64,000 bases of DNA. Origin: Cryptomeria japonica (taxonomy: Eukaryota; Streptophyta; Pinopsida; Cupressales; Cupressaceae). Location of the stretch: NCBI RefSeq assembly GCF_030272615.1, contig NC_081413.1, positions 551,455,136-551,519,135 of the forward strand, read 5' to 3'. Position numbers and translations under genes: made by a program. Each line of letters starts with the position of its first letter. The stretch's first letter is position 1. The notes beneath the pieces were generated by a model, which saw only the letters and a program-made list of their open reading frames with translations, searched no databases and was not told the DNA's origin. This document shows, piece after piece, positions 24,411 through 36,305 of the stretch.

Positions 24411-25394
24411 CAACAACTATCATAATCCCCTTGCTCCAGAAAGAGACTCAAGATGAAAAATGGTATTTCTCATGAAAGGTATTATCTTTGAGTGACAAGC
24501 TAACTTAAGATGATAATATACCTCCAACCTCTAATGTGTCTAGCCTCTAGTTAAAAGTAGTACCATCTCAATCTTATTTCCTAATTATCCCAATCCATTG
24601 GATGCCTAGAGCAGTTGTTATCTCCCAAATAACATTGACGAAAAATGAATGTAGAGAGAACCTATGAATGTACATTATCCAAGTAGCAACCATTGAACAT
24701 CAACAACAAGAATTTTGTCTAAAAGCTTTGTTGAAAGTGCATTTACAATCACAAGAGGAAGAAAAAACCAAGACATGCAAATACCAATCTTTAACTCCTT
24801 TGGTTCATCACAATTATGTGCCAAAACCATCCTCCCCACCATATATCCAAAGGCAAAGATAGTTCCCATTAACAAAAAAATGAGGTTGACTAGCCAACGC
24901 ATTAGATGGAGATAACATTTCCCTTATAAAAAATTATCCTAAAAGTGTGATTAATGAAAAATCATAGCTTTGTAGCAAGCATTGTTCTCTTTCTTGATTG
25001 AATTACTTTGTAGACATCATAGATATTCTATGCAACTGTAGGGGCCAAAGCAATGATCATGAAATACAAAACTAGGTTGTATATTGAAATGTATGGAATA
25101 AAAGCTACTCGGTCTAGAATCCCAATCACTTATTTAAAATCCCAAGATCATCATTTTGCACCTATGAAAGAAGTTACATAATGTAGCACATGGATTAGCA
25201 TCAAATCTTCCACAGGCCCATTCAATTCCAAAAGTATAATGGCGTTGGTAAAAAAGACTTTCCCATTTTGGATAATAAAAAGGGGCGACCTAATAGAATT
25301 TCAAACAATATCCCTTGCCTTACACTCATAATTGAATTTCCAAAGGCCATGGATTCAAACTCGCATTAGAATCAACAACACTAACAACAATATT
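24411..25394. other. Internal region of element E, no gene seen
   Basis: AT-rich, no gag or pol. Two 64-75 codon open frames near 24670-24910 on opposite strands have no recognisable motif. Bases 25390-25394 (ATATT) border the solo LTR. Confidence 0.5.
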
Positions 25395-26103
25395 TGTTGG
25401 GAAATAGGTGTTGTACACCTTGCACAAATAATGTTATAATTGTAATATTTATTTATTATGTTTCCCATGTTATGTGATGTTGCACATGGATGTGTAACAT
25501 GTAGAGATTCCTTGGGAATATTCTCGAGACCACTTGATTAGTTGTATTGTAACATTGGAATAATTATAAATATATTTTTTAATATTGGGGAAAGATATTT
25601 AAAAAAGAGAAAACTTATTACCCAATATTAAATGTGGGGCCAAGGGGTAGTTAGCACATGGTTTTACTTTACCACTAGTTGTTTTTGTACGAGCTTTTCT
25701 CTATATAAGCAAGCACAAGTTTAGTGGTTAAGGTCGGTTGGTGGTTTTGGGCTTTCATTGTATTGATTCCTTTGGAGGTTTGCACTTGTGAAGCATGGCA
25801 TGGGATGTGTGGATTCATGCTTGGACACATGAGAATGTATTGGAGGGCTTGATGATTCAGAAGAATTCATTATAACTCTATGTTGTTTTATGGTTGATTA
25901 ATACAAAAGAGCATGGATGCTTTTGGAGGCTGGGTTTTTCCCTCATGAGGGTTTTCCCAGGACATATATTGTGTTATCTTATTGCTTGTCTATTTGATCT
26001 TTGCATTATGGTGATTTCGTAGGCTTGCATACATGCTTTTCTCTCATGGGTTATGTAGGAAATGGATTATTAGAATGTGGGTTTAAAGAAATATTTCCTA
26101 ACA
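25395..26103 (+). mobile_element. Solo copia LTR
   Basis: 709 bp starting TGTTGGGAAATAGG and ending TATTTCCTAACA, so the ends are short inverted repeats in TG...CA form. A TATA box CTATATAAGC stands at about 25701. The GGGTTTTTCCCTC / GAGGGTTTTCCCAG pair at about 25933-25961 is typical of copia R-U5. Flanking pentamers are ATATT (left) and ATTTT (right), a likely target-site duplication with one change. No internal region follows, so it is a solo LTR. Confidence 0.85.
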
Positions 26104-26429
26104 ATTTTTTATTGCATTCACTATATCCAAAAGATATTTAACCCACCCAATTTGGAACAGGTGAACATGATAATAAGAACAACAAATGAAATAGGTATCA
26201 AAGTGATGGATTGGAGACATTAGCAAAGATAATAAAGCCTTCCTCTTGCACTCAATCTTCATTTTAGCCTTCTTGATCTCTTGGTATACAAATGCACAAT
26301 CAACTTCACATAGGATACATGAAGAGTAAATTGAAACTTAGATCTATTTTCTCTGAAACAATTTCTCACCTTATACATTGATAACTATACTAAGCCCAAT
26401 CTGATCTTTGAATCAAAGACTTTATCTCC
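26104..26429. other. Internal region of element E, no gene seen
   Basis: Non-coding continuation of element E after the solo LTR. Nothing else recognised. Confidence 0.5.
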
Positions 26430-26750
26430 ATAATGTGGGCTCATTCAACCAAGTTTTTGAAGCCAAAATCTCTACTAGAACCTAATTTCCAATCTTAGCT
26501 CAATTGCAAGCTTGGAGAAGAATTTTCAACCACTTGATGAAACCCCAATGCCTCAATTTTGATCCTCAAACCCTACACAACATGATGAAACCCCACTAGA
26601 ACTTGATACCCAACCTCCACACAATCCCAAACTTGGATAAGATTTTGTAACCAAGATAAAGCCCCAATGCCTCAACTTCATTTTCACTAGAACTTGATCA
26701 CCAATGTCTACGCAATCCTAAGCCCAAAGAAGAATTTTCAACCACGATGA
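26430..26750 (+). repeat. Tandem repeats of about 100 bp in element E
   Basis: Repeated blocks ACTAGAACTTGAT, AAGAATTTTCAACCAC, GATGAAACCCCAATGCCTCA and CAAACCCTACACAACATGATG recur two to three times. The last unit is interrupted by copia B and resumes at 35770 with a TACCCCAATGCC block, then TCTCAAACCCTACACAACATG. Confidence 0.8.
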
Positions 26751-28259
26751 TGATGAATAATGATGAACAGATAGTACCAAATCGGTACTGAGAGGGGGGG
26801 GGGTGAATCAGTACAGGCAAAAACTTTTCCCTAAACCGGTTTGACTGCACAGACTGCACTTTAACTAGTAAACAGTATCATCGGTCTAAATCAGGACACT
26901 ACTGGTAAAACACAGTGAGACTGTGAAAGATATAAACTAGTTAATACTTAGATCTTTACCTCGCCTAACATCTCCTTTTCACTTCACTCACATGCATAGA
27001 CAGGTAATACATCATCAGACATATAAAAATCACTGGACCAACATGCATTACCGCTTAACAAAAAACACTGATCATCACATGAAAAGGCATCACACATGAC
27101 ACACATATTTTTCACGTGGAAACCCAACTGGGAAAAACCACGGTGGGGGTGAATACCCACAAGCCATTCTTTGAACTCTTATGAAGTTCGCTTTGTTAGG
27201 AGCCTAGTCCGGTTAAAGACTTTTACAATAGGTTCTGCTAGGACCGATCCTTCTAGGGATCACCCAGTTAAGCGATGACTAAAATACCTGGTTAAAGGTT
27301 AGAACCCTGTTAAAGGTTACCTCACAAGAGGATTTCAAGAACTCATTGAATTGAGTCACCCTGTTAAAGGATTTACACAAAAGCCTGTTAAAGCTACCCG
27401 GTTAAAGGATTTTCCAACTACTGAAATGGTTAGAAGTCAATAAGTAAATCACTGATCTGATAACAACACACAATGCCAAGACAGATCCTTTTTTTTGCTC
27501 CTTTGCTTCTGCAATCACACTCTGTAGGTATATGCACACTTCTTCGGTCTGGCAAGAATCATGTATCTCTTCACTTGGATACACACATATCATTTGCCAA
27601 CAACTTCGAAATGAAAAACATCATTGACCTCATAGAAAATAGATAGGTCGGTAGCATAAACCCTAAACCCTAAACATTTAGGTTTATCAATTCAGTCGGT
27701 TCAATCCTGACCGTTAATCACACTACATTGAGTACAACAGTATTGAACAGATCTCAAGGCATTCTCCAACGTTCATTCTTTGTCGCTTCAGGAAGCTGAT
27801 GACCCATCGCACGCTCTCCACCGTTTGTAAAGACTTCGCACATTCCCGAGGTAGATAGGATCAATCCTCTCCATGCAAGATCCTTCATGCGCACAAGGTT
27901 GATGTGGCAACACGATATGATCTTCATAACAATGCTAACTCATCACAAGATGTTATTGATTGAATCACACAGGCTTGGAATGTATCAACCGGAAACCCCG
28001 AAACTGAGACTACCAACCGGTTGTCATGCCAAATGAAACCCTGATACAAAAATTTCCATATACGGGTTCTCATTTCAACATACCACTTCACTTTTTCACA
28101 TATACCGGTTCACATATCATATCGATTCACTCTTTCACATATATACTGGTTCACTTGCCCTTTTGCTTACATCAATATACCAGTTCATACTTTAGCATAT
28201 TGACATCAATGACAACATACAATATCATCATGTCATCAAACTCTGCTCATATGCCAACA
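26751..28259 (-). repeat. 3' LTR of copia B
   Basis: 1509 bp, plus-strand ends TGATGAATAAT and TATGCCAACA, so TGTTGGCATA...ATTCATCA on the minus strand. It holds the telomere-like pair CCCTAAACCCTAAA at about 27660 and matches 34258-35764 throughout. The open frame at 28026-28502 spans LTR and internal DNA and is not a gene. Confidence 0.93.
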
Positions 28260-28271
28260 ATCTCCCCCTTT
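28260..28271 (-). other. Polypurine tract of copia B
   Basis: Minus strand AAAGGGGGAGAT directly in front of the 3' LTR start TGTTGG, the usual plant copia second-strand primer. Confidence 0.9.
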
Positions 28272-28571
28272 GGCATTGATGGCAATATACAAAGATATCT
28301 CTCTACTTCACATCTTCTCCACTTCACATCTTCTCCCCCTTTGACAACAATGCCAAAGTGGAGGCACAAACAACTATGTTCCACTATGTTGCTCCCCCTA
28401 AGGAGTAGCATCCTTCAACACACCAATCTTGAAAAATATTTATCAATGCAATACCTGACTGATGTGGAACATACACCTTTAGTTTACCTCTTGAAGGGGT
28501 AGCACCCCTAATTCACTGCTTAAATAGGTAAATGTAGCCTTCGGTAAAGGCTTGGTGAATATGTCTGCTAA

Positions 28572-29352
28572 CTACTCCTTATTGGAAACATGTTCCAATA
28601 CAACATCTTTGTTCTGAACCTTCTCCCTCAAGAAATGATGCTTGAGCTCGAAGTGCTTGGTTCTAGCATGCAAAACCGGATTCTTGGAAATATTAATTGC
28701 ACCTGTGTTGTCACAGAAGATACTCACCGGTTCAGATACAGGAACTTTGAAACCACTTAATACATGCTTCATCCATATTGTCTGAGTGCAGTTCATAAAT
28801 GCTGCAACATATTCCGCTTCTGTTGTAGACTGAGAGATACAACTCAACTTCTTACTCATCCATGAGACTAGTCTACCACCAAGAAAGAAAGCACCACTAG
28901 TTGTGCTCTTCTGGTCATCCACATTACCAGCCCAATCAGCATCTGTAAACACTTTAAGGTTGAAATAATTACTGTATGGATACCACAATCCATAGTCAAT
29001 AGTTCCCTTCAGATATCTGAGAATCCGCTTGACTGTTACCAAGTGGGATTCTCTTGGGCTTTTCTGGAACCGTGCAGTAATGCCCACTGCATGTGCAATG
29101 TCTGGTCTGTTATGTACTACATAGTGCAACTTACCAATCATTGATCAGTATTCCTTCTCATTCACCAACGCTGAGTCATCCTCTTTTGACAATTTATAAT
29201 TGGTCACCATCGGTGTACCAACTGGTTCGCTGTCTTCCATGCCAAAGGTCTTCAACACCTCTTTGACATACTTGGACTGAGTGATAAAGATACCATCTTT
29301 CATTTGTTGAATCTGTAGTCCAATGAAGAACTTAATCTCCCCTATAAATGAC
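28572..29352 (-). pseudogene. Copia B RT end and RNase H
   Basis: Minus-strand fragments: EIKFFIGLQIQQMKDGIF and SKYVKEVLKTFGM of the RT end, then a HYVVHNRPDIAHAVG block, FQKSPRESHLVTVKRILRYL, KVFTDADWAGNVDDQKSTTS, TTEAEYVAAFMNCTQTIW and NPVLHARTKHFELKHHFLRE of RNase H. All are standard copia landmarks. Fossil. Confidence 0.9.
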
Positions 29353-30984
29353 TGTAGTGTCGTAAATTGTACGCACTTGCTAGGGTGGTACAATTTCACA
29401 CCTAGTTTAGCACCCGCCTTGGCCCATTTTGCATTTTGCATTGCATTTCCCCTTTAGCACTTAATTAATTAAATTAATTAGGTCTAGGGTCTTATTTTAT
29501 CATCTCCCATATCATAAAGTTGGGTCGTTTTCATTAAAGTGTGCCCCTTTCATTTTATTCTTCCAATACATCATTTAATCAAAAACCCTGATTAGGTCCT
29601 ATTTTGAACTTGGGGGCTTGATTTCGGGGGTCAAAACATCTCGAAATCAGCTGTAACTTCGAGATTCGCTCTAAAATCATCATATCCGACGGCCCTGAAA
29701 ATTTGGTAAAAAGTTGTCGGGACCATGGCGCCCGGCGTGCACATGGTCCCGGACATTTTTCCCGAAATTTTAGGAGCACGATCCAATCATAAAATAAAGC
29801 TCAACCCCAAGAAATTGGCGGGAGATTCAATCTCTAAGTTGGCCTAAAGTTGAAATTAAGACCTAGGGTTTCATATATAAGAGCTCTCTTTCTTCATTTG
29901 AAAGGAGAAGAATTTTGGCTTTCAAGGGCCTTCTATGCAGCGAAAGAGCAGATCTTTGAAGACTTCAACAACATTCAACATCCATCCATCAAGCATCTAT
30001 CAATTTCATTCATTCATTTAGGGCTTTGAAGACATTGAAAAGCAATAGGGGATTACCGATTGAAGATTGGCTTGTACCCCTCCCTTGGGGTTGGGTATGA
30101 TTTCATGTTGTTTTCATGTCTTTGCATAAGCTTCATCACATCATTTGTATTCATGCTTTAGATCACTTTGCATCTTGATTGAGAGCATTTACATTATCAT
30201 TTACAAGCAATTAGGGTTTACTTTCTAGGTTGCTCTAGTTTGCTTACTTGCATTTTAGGATCTTGCACACACACAAGGTCTGCACACACACTGCTTTTAC
30301 AATACAACTTGGCTATTCGTGGAGGTGGAAATCACCAAAGCGGGGGTTTGACTAAGGCAAAACCCTATATAGCCGCCCAAAACACCTTTTCAGATATAAG
30401 TGCAGGTTTCGGGATTCAGACGACGCCGCAAGTTGCAGATCCGGGAGAAGCAGGCCGAGACAGCACTCCACACCAAATTGCAAAGAAAAAGACCAGGACA
30501 GGGGTGTGGGGCGCCCTGGTCCCTGGGACAGGGGCGCTGGGCGCCCTGGTCCTTCTGTCAGACAACAACTTTCAGCAACTTTCTGACAGCTTTTCAGGTT
30601 GCAAAACAGCAGTTTCAGGTGCAGAATCAGGACAGTGGCGCCCGCGCCCCCGTCCCGAACATTTTCACTCAGATTTTGACTCCGGGTACGCATTTTCATT
30701 CTCCTTTTATCCTTGTGTTTATAGCTTTCCATTGTTTAAGTTCAATTCTGCAATCTTGTTATTAGTTCGTACTTGCACTTTGGGGTTAGGAATTGAACTT
30801 GCATCATTTTATCTTTCAATTACAACAAAGGAATAGAAATCCTAATAGGTAGCCCGTGGCTCTCTCTTCCACAAAAATAAGTAGCCAATTGTGTGATACC
30901 TCTAGGCTCTTTCGTATTCCACAAATATGTGATTGAAAGTGAGATTAGGGCATGTTTGCTTAGTGTCACTTTTTCCCCCACACA
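29353..30984 (+). mobile_element. Solo LTR (1.6 kb) inserted in copia B
   Basis: Starts TGTAGTGTCGTAAATTGTAC and ends CCCCCACACA, with a perfect 5-bp target-site duplication ATGAC at 29348-29352 and 30985-30989. A TATA-like TCATATATAAGAGC lies at about 29870. It includes GC-rich repeats of GGCGCCCTGGTCC (about 30507 and 30539). Coding frames in it are weak, and no primer-binding site or pol is present, so it is a solo LTR, probably of a Ty3/gypsy or long-LTR family. Confidence 0.9.
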
Positions 30985-30989
30985 ATGAC

Positions 30990-31700
30990 ATCTCAAATTC
31001 CTTCTTCATCTCATCTGCAAGATCATGACTCATCTTGTCATCTCCACCAAAAATTATGTCATCAACAAATACTTCACAGATCAGAATCTGATCTCCTTCT
31101 AACTTCAAATAGATATTGATATCTTCACTTGTTCTTTCAAATCCAATCTTCACAAGATGGGAGTGCAAGCGATCATACCATGCTCTAGGTGCCTGCTTCA
31201 ATCCATACAAGGCTTTATGTAGCCTACACACCATGTCATTGTTCTCTGATAGGGAAAACCCATCTAGTTGCTCTATATACACCTCCTCTTCAAGTATTCC
31301 ATTCAGGAATGCAGATTTTACATCCATTTGATATACTTTGAATCCCTTGAAGGCTGCATATGCAAGAAGCATACAAACTCCTTCCAATCTAGCTACTGGA
31401 GCAAAGGTTTCTCCATAGTCTTCTCCTTCTTCTTGAGCATATCCCTTACACACCAGTCTGGCTTTGTTTCTTATCATTGTGCCATCTTCATTCAACTTAT
31501 TTCTGAAAACCCATTTGGTGCCAATGACATTTTTATGCTCTGGTCTAGGTACCAAGGACCACGTGCCATTCTTTTCTATTTGGTCAAGTTCCTCTTCCAT
31601 TGCCTTGATCCAATCTTCATCTTTATGTGCCTCTTTAAATGTTTTAGGCTCAAATTCAGAGATCATGCAAGAGTTTTCTCTGACCTTCCTTCTTGTAAGA
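30990..31700 (-). pseudogene. Copia B reverse transcriptase
   Basis: Minus-strand text: [109 protein letters not shown] and FVDDIIFGG, the last being the catalytic YVDD position. The domain is cut off by the solo LTR. Fossil. Confidence 0.92.
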
Positions 31701-31717
31701 ATTCCCGCATCCTTGTC

Positions 31718-32940
31718 TCATATGATCTGGTTTGGATCATGATTTAGCTTTACATATCTAGGTATGATCTTAATAGATTCCTCTTGCTTTTCTTCTTCAT
31801 CCTCATCTTCATCAGCATCAACATCTACTGGTGTAGAAGCACTGTTACTGGTACTCGCCTGTTTTGCAATCGGTTCATCTACCACTTGATCACTGTCGGT
31901 TTCCTCAGGTTTCTCAGAAGTTTCATCAACTCTAACATTGATGCTTTCAACAATTTTCTGAGTCCTATTGTTGAAACACTTGAGAGCTTTGCTCTTAGTG
32001 GAATACCCTAGGAATATTCGCTCATCACATTTTGCATCAAACTTGCTTTGGTGTTCACTCCTCTTGATATAACACTTGCTACCAAACACTCTAAAGTAGC
32101 TTACTATAGGAGTCTTACCGGTCCAATACTCATAAGGTGTTTTATCCTTACCTTTCTTGATGAGTACCCGGTTCATTGTGTAGACTGCAGTGCTCATCGC
32201 TTCTCTCCAAAAAGTGTGAGCAACATTTCCTTGTATCAACATGGTTCTGGCTGCTTCAACTACAGTCCGGTTGTTCCTTTCTGCTAGGCCATTTTGCTGT
32301 GGAGTCCGGGGGGCAGACAGTTGCCTCTTGATGCCATTTTCTTCACAGTACTTGTTGAACTCACTAGAAGTGAACTCACCTCCTTGGTCAGTTCTAAGAC
32401 ATTTGATTCTCTTACCACTTTCTTTTTTAACCAGGGCTCTGAAGACTTTGAACTTTCCAAAAGCTTCATACTTGTCTTTTAGGAATGTGACCCACATCAT
32501 TCTTGAGCAGTCATTAGTGAAAATCATAAAGTACCTATCTCCCTGCACACTCCTAGTTTTCATTGGACCACACATATCAGTATGCACAAGATGAAGTAAA
32601 TTGTCTGCAGTGAAAGATTTACCTTTGAAGGTTGAGGAAGACATTTTCCCCAGTTGACACTCTCTGCACAAAGGATTCTCCGGTTTGCTCAGCACAGGCA
32701 ATCCTCTAACTGCCTTGATCTTACTGGCCTTCACAATATTATCAAAGTTTACATGGAAAAGTCTCCTATGCCATATCCAACTATCATCAAACTTAGCCAT
32801 TAGACATGTACTGATATTTGCATTCAGCTGAAATAAGTTACCTCTGGTCTGCATACCGGTGGCCATCAGTTCACCACTCTTTCCTTTTATTTTGCACACT
32901 CCATTTTTGAATTCCAGAGTGAGTCCATTATCATTCAGCT
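31718..32940 (-). pseudogene. Copia B GAG-pre-integrase and integrase
   Basis: A long open stretch of about 390 codons. WIWHRRLFHVNFDNIVK and CRECQLGKMSSSTFK form the zinc-binding part. LHLVHTDMCGPMKTRSV, RYFMIFTNDCSRMMWVTFLK, LRTDQGGEFTSSEFNKYC and GIKRQLSAPRTPQQNGLAER give the D,D,E core, followed by YFRVFGSKCYIKR and an acidic linker. Clear copia integrase. Part of a fossil element. Confidence 0.93.
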
Positions 32941-33085
32941 AGGCAACACTCAAAAGGTTGTGCCTAAGACCTTCTACCCAATACACATTATCAACACTGC
33001 TTTTTCCATTTAGAGAGATGGATCTTCTGCCTTTTACCATACATGGTGCATCATTACCAAATCAGACCACACCACCATCATACTC

Positions 33086-34190
33086 TTATAGAGACAGAAA
33101 CTTACTTCGGTCACCAGTCATGTGGTGAGAACAACAACTGTCAATAATCCACTCATTGGAATTATCAAAGCGGGAGACAAGAGCCTTCTTGTCTGACACA
33201 TCTTCCTTCACTGATACGAACACAATGTCTTCACTTTCTTCATCTTCTGATTCCTCATTAGTGACACCTTCATCAACTGATACAAAATAGTTTCTCTTGT
33301 TTCCTCCTTTGAACTTCTTGAACTTCTTCGGTTTGTCCTTATTATCACCATTAGGACAGTTTACGACAATGTGTCCTATCCTATTGCAAGAGAAGCATTT
33401 CAAAGGGAGCTTACCTCTGTATTTACCAATTCCCTTAGGAAGTCTCTTGGCAAGAAGAGCTTCAAATTCCATCAGGATCTCCTCGTCATCCATTTCTCTA
33501 CTTTGTCTTGGTTCACAACTGGTACTAGCTTCTTTTCCCTTTCTAGATGGTGCAACAGATGCTCTAAAGGCTGATTCGGTCTTCTGAATACTGCCATCAT
33601 AGTTATTTAGCTCATATGCGGTCAACTTAGCAATGATGGAGTCTAGAGATACCTTTGTCTTGTCTATAGACCTCAGCTCCTGAATAGAAGCAACCCTTAT
33701 TGCATAGATTGGTAACAAGGATCTCAAGACTTTGCTAACAATGGTGGCATCAACTATTTTACCTCCTACACTCTTGATGTCTCTGACAACGGTCTTTATT
33801 CTTATTCCATATTGTTGAATGGTCTCCCCTTCAACCATCCGCATGTCTTCAAACTTTCCCCTAAGGCTCTCTTCCTTAGCTTGTTTCACATGCTCATCAC
33901 CGCCAGAGATATTCTCCAGAGTATCCCATACTTCTTTGGGATTGTCTTTATCCTAAACATCAATAAACTCAATATCAGATAGACTGCTGATTAGGGCTTC
34001 CATGACTTGCCCATTCTCCTGAATTTCTCTTCTTTGATCATCGGTGAGAGTACCGGTCGGGATAACATAAGCATTCTCAACATAGCTCCAGTGTTGAGCA
34101 CCCATGCTTCTAATGTAGATCTTCATTCTGTCCTTCCATATCTTAAAGTTACCCCCGTTAAACTTTGGACCTTCCCTCTTCATCATTAGA
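33086..34190 (-). pseudogene. Copia B gag and protease
   Basis: From the start: KFNGGNFKIWKDRMKIYIRS, then FEDMRMVEGETIQQYGIRIK, a Lys-rich stretch, the CCHC knuckle CFSCNRIGHIVVNC, an acidic region, and the protease motif DSCCSHHMTGD (usual form DSGAS-H). Fossil. Confidence 0.92.
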
Positions 34191-34243
34191 GTAGGATCTT
34201 TTCCTCAAGCGATTAAGCTTACAACACAGAGGACCTGGGGGAC

Positions 34244-34255
34244 GCTCTGATAGCA
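34244..34255 (-). other. Primer-binding site of copia B
   Basis: Minus strand TGCTATCAGAGC, one base off the usual initiator tRNA-Met complement, next to the end of the 5' LTR. Confidence 0.85.
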
Positions 34256-34257
34256 AT

Positions 34258-35764
34258 TGATGAATAATAGTGAACAGATAGTACCAAACCAGTACTGAGA
34301 GGGGGGGTGAATCAGTACAGGCAAAAACTTTTCCCTGAACCGGTTTGACTACACAGACTGCACTTTAACTAGTAAACAATATCACTGGTCTAAATCAAGA
34401 CACTATCGGTAAAACACAGTGAGACTGTGAAAGATATAAACTAGTTAATACTTAGATCTTTACCTCACCTAACATCTCCTTTTCACTTCACTCACATGCA
34501 TAGACAGGTAATACATCATCAGACATATAAAAATCACCGGACCAACATGCATTACCACTTAACAGAAAACACTAATCATCACATGAAAAGGCATCACACA
34601 TGACACACATATTTTTCACATGGAAACCCAACTGGGAAAAACCACGGTGGGGATGAATACCCACAAGCTGTTCTTTGAACTCTTCTGAAGTCCGCTCTGT
34701 TAGGAGCCTAGTCCGGTTAAAGACTTTTACAATAGGTTCTGCTAGGAACCGATCCTGCTAGGGATCACCCGGTTAAGGGATGACTAAAATACTCGGTTAA
34801 AGGTTAGAACCCTGTTAAAGGTTACCTCGCAAGAGGATTTCAAGAACTCATTGAATTGAGTCACCCTATTAAAGGATTTACACAAAAGCCTGTTAAAGCT
34901 ACCCGGTTAAGGGATTTTCCAACTACTAAAATGGTTAGAAATCAACAGGTAAATCAATGATCTAATAACAGCACACAATGCCAAGACAGATCCTTTTTTT
35001 TGCCCCTTTGCTTCTGCAATCACACTCTACAGGTATACACACACTTCTCTGGTCTAGCAAGAATCAGGTATCTCTTTGCTTGGATACACACATAGAATTT
35101 GCCAACAACTTCGAAATGAAAAACACCATCGACCTTATAGAAAACAGATAGGTCAGTAGCATAAACCCTAAACCCTAAACATTTAGGTTTATCAATTCAG
35201 TCGGTTCAATCCTGACTATTAATCACATTGCATTGAATACAACAGTCTTGAACAGATCTCAAGACGTTCTCCAACGTTCATTCTTTGTTGCTTTAGGAAG
35301 CTGATGACCCATCGCGCGCTCTCCACCGTTTACAGAGACTTCGCACATTCCTGAGGTAGATAGGATCAATCCTCTCCATGCAAGATCCTTCATGCGCACA
35401 AGGTTGACATGGTAACACGATCTGATCTTCATAACAATGCCAACTCATCACAAGATGTTATTGATTGAATCACACAGGCTTCGAATGTATCAATCGGAAA
35501 CCCTGAAACTGAGACTACCAACAGATTGTAATGCCAAATGAAACCTTGATACAAAACTTTCCATATACCGGTTCTCATTTCAACATACCGCTTCACTTTT
35601 TCACATATACCGGTTCACATATCATATCAGTTCACTCTTTCACATATATACCGGTTCACTTGCCCGTTTGCTTACATCAATATACCAACTCATACTTCAG
35701 CATATTGACGTCAATGACAACATACAATATCATCATGTCATCAAACTCCGCTCATATGCCAACA
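34258..35764 (-). repeat. 5' LTR of copia B
   Basis: 1507 bp, the same ends as 26751-28259 and colinear along its length. It also carries the CCCTAAACCCTAAA pair near 35165. Confidence 0.93.
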
Positions 35765-35875
35765 GACGATACCCCAATGCCGTGACTTTGATTCTCAAAC
35801 CCTACACAACATGAAAGTGCTTCTTCTCACTCTCTTAATTCACATACACACTATTAATTTTCTCTGATACCATAT

Positions 35876-36305
35876 TGAAATGGTAGAGAAAACACAAAGG
35901 ACACTAGATCAAACCATTTTTTTTGGTTGCCATAGGGTATCTCCATGAGCTAGCTCGACGCCATTTGGGGCAAGCTGAGGCAAGACTAGCCCTTGGGGAC
36001 ATACCAAGCCACTCACAAGCCAATTGCATTAGGTTAATCCATGCCTCAAAGTTGAACCCGAGACTAATGAAGAGCAAACCCATGACCCAATCCAACTCCA
36101 CTACTAGTGTGGGCTAGATCAAACCATTATTGCACAATAATACCAAAACATAAAATATTATTTGATCGAATTCTAAGTTTTGAATGATTTACATTTACAT
36201 TTGGCTTTGTAAAGCCTTTCATTTTCCCATCCCGACTCCTAACTTATATATAAGAATGCAACTTTGAAAGAACCAACTAACCTACCAAATATTTATTTAT
36301 AAACA
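35876..36305 (-). repeat. LTR of element E, right copy, with SINE-like insertion
   Basis: Starts TGAAATGGTAGAGAAAACAC like the left copy and ends near TTATAAACA. Without the 195-bp insertion and its repeated target site it would be about 220 bp, close to the left copy's 234 bp. The outer end is less certain than the inner one. Confidence 0.7.
35919..36113 (-). mobile_element. SINE-like insertion
   Basis: A 195-bp insert lies between two perfect copies of CTAGATCAAACCATT (35904-35918 and 36114-36128). It begins on the plus strand with a T run, meaning an A tail on the minus strand. The minus strand starts near CCCACACTAGTAGTGG and contains TCTCGGGTTCAACTTTG, which resembles a tRNA B box. Length, tail, target-site duplication and B-box-like text fit a tRNA-derived SINE. 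The left LTR of element E has the empty site. I cannot name the family, and the A box is weak. Confidence 0.75.

Larger units (their letters stand above)
26751..35764 (-). mobile_element. Ty1/copia retrotransposon B, 9.0 kb, both LTRs present
   Basis: Minus-strand order: 5' LTR (35764-34258), primer-binding site, gag, protease, integrase, RT, a nested solo LTR, the rest of RT, RNase H, polypurine tract, 3' LTR (28259-26751). Flanking pentamers GATGA (26746-26750) and GACGA (35765-35769) form a near-perfect target-site duplication in the tandem repeats of element E. By eye the first 230 bp of the two LTRs are about 94-95 percent identical, so it is of moderate age, likely millions of years. 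It is broken by the insertion and by a few further lesions. Confidence 0.95.
23685..36305 (-). mobile_element. Outer small-LTR, non-coding retroelement E (host of later insertions)
   Basis: Two related terminal repeats (23685 to about 23918, and 35876 to about 36305) face the same way. The right one is followed inward by a primer-binding site read on the minus strand as TGGTATCAGAGA (35863-35874). Once the nested copia element and solo LTR are set aside, only about 2 kb of internal DNA remains, with tandem repeats and no gag or pol. It is therefore a non-autonomous LTR element. The copies are clearly diverged, so it is old; it is broken by insertions. Confidence 0.75.

Noticed and set aside
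27660-27675. Possible interstitial telomere
   Set aside because: Only two CCCTAAA units, found at the same place in both LTRs, so it belongs to the LTR sequence.
28026-28502. 158-codon plus-strand frame
   Set aside because: Antisense to copia B, crossing its LTR boundary; a similar frame appears in the other LTR.
30240-30836. 198-codon plus-strand frame and its antisense partner
   Set aside because: Wholly inside the solo LTR at 29353-30984, in a GC-rich stretch that keeps several frames open by chance.
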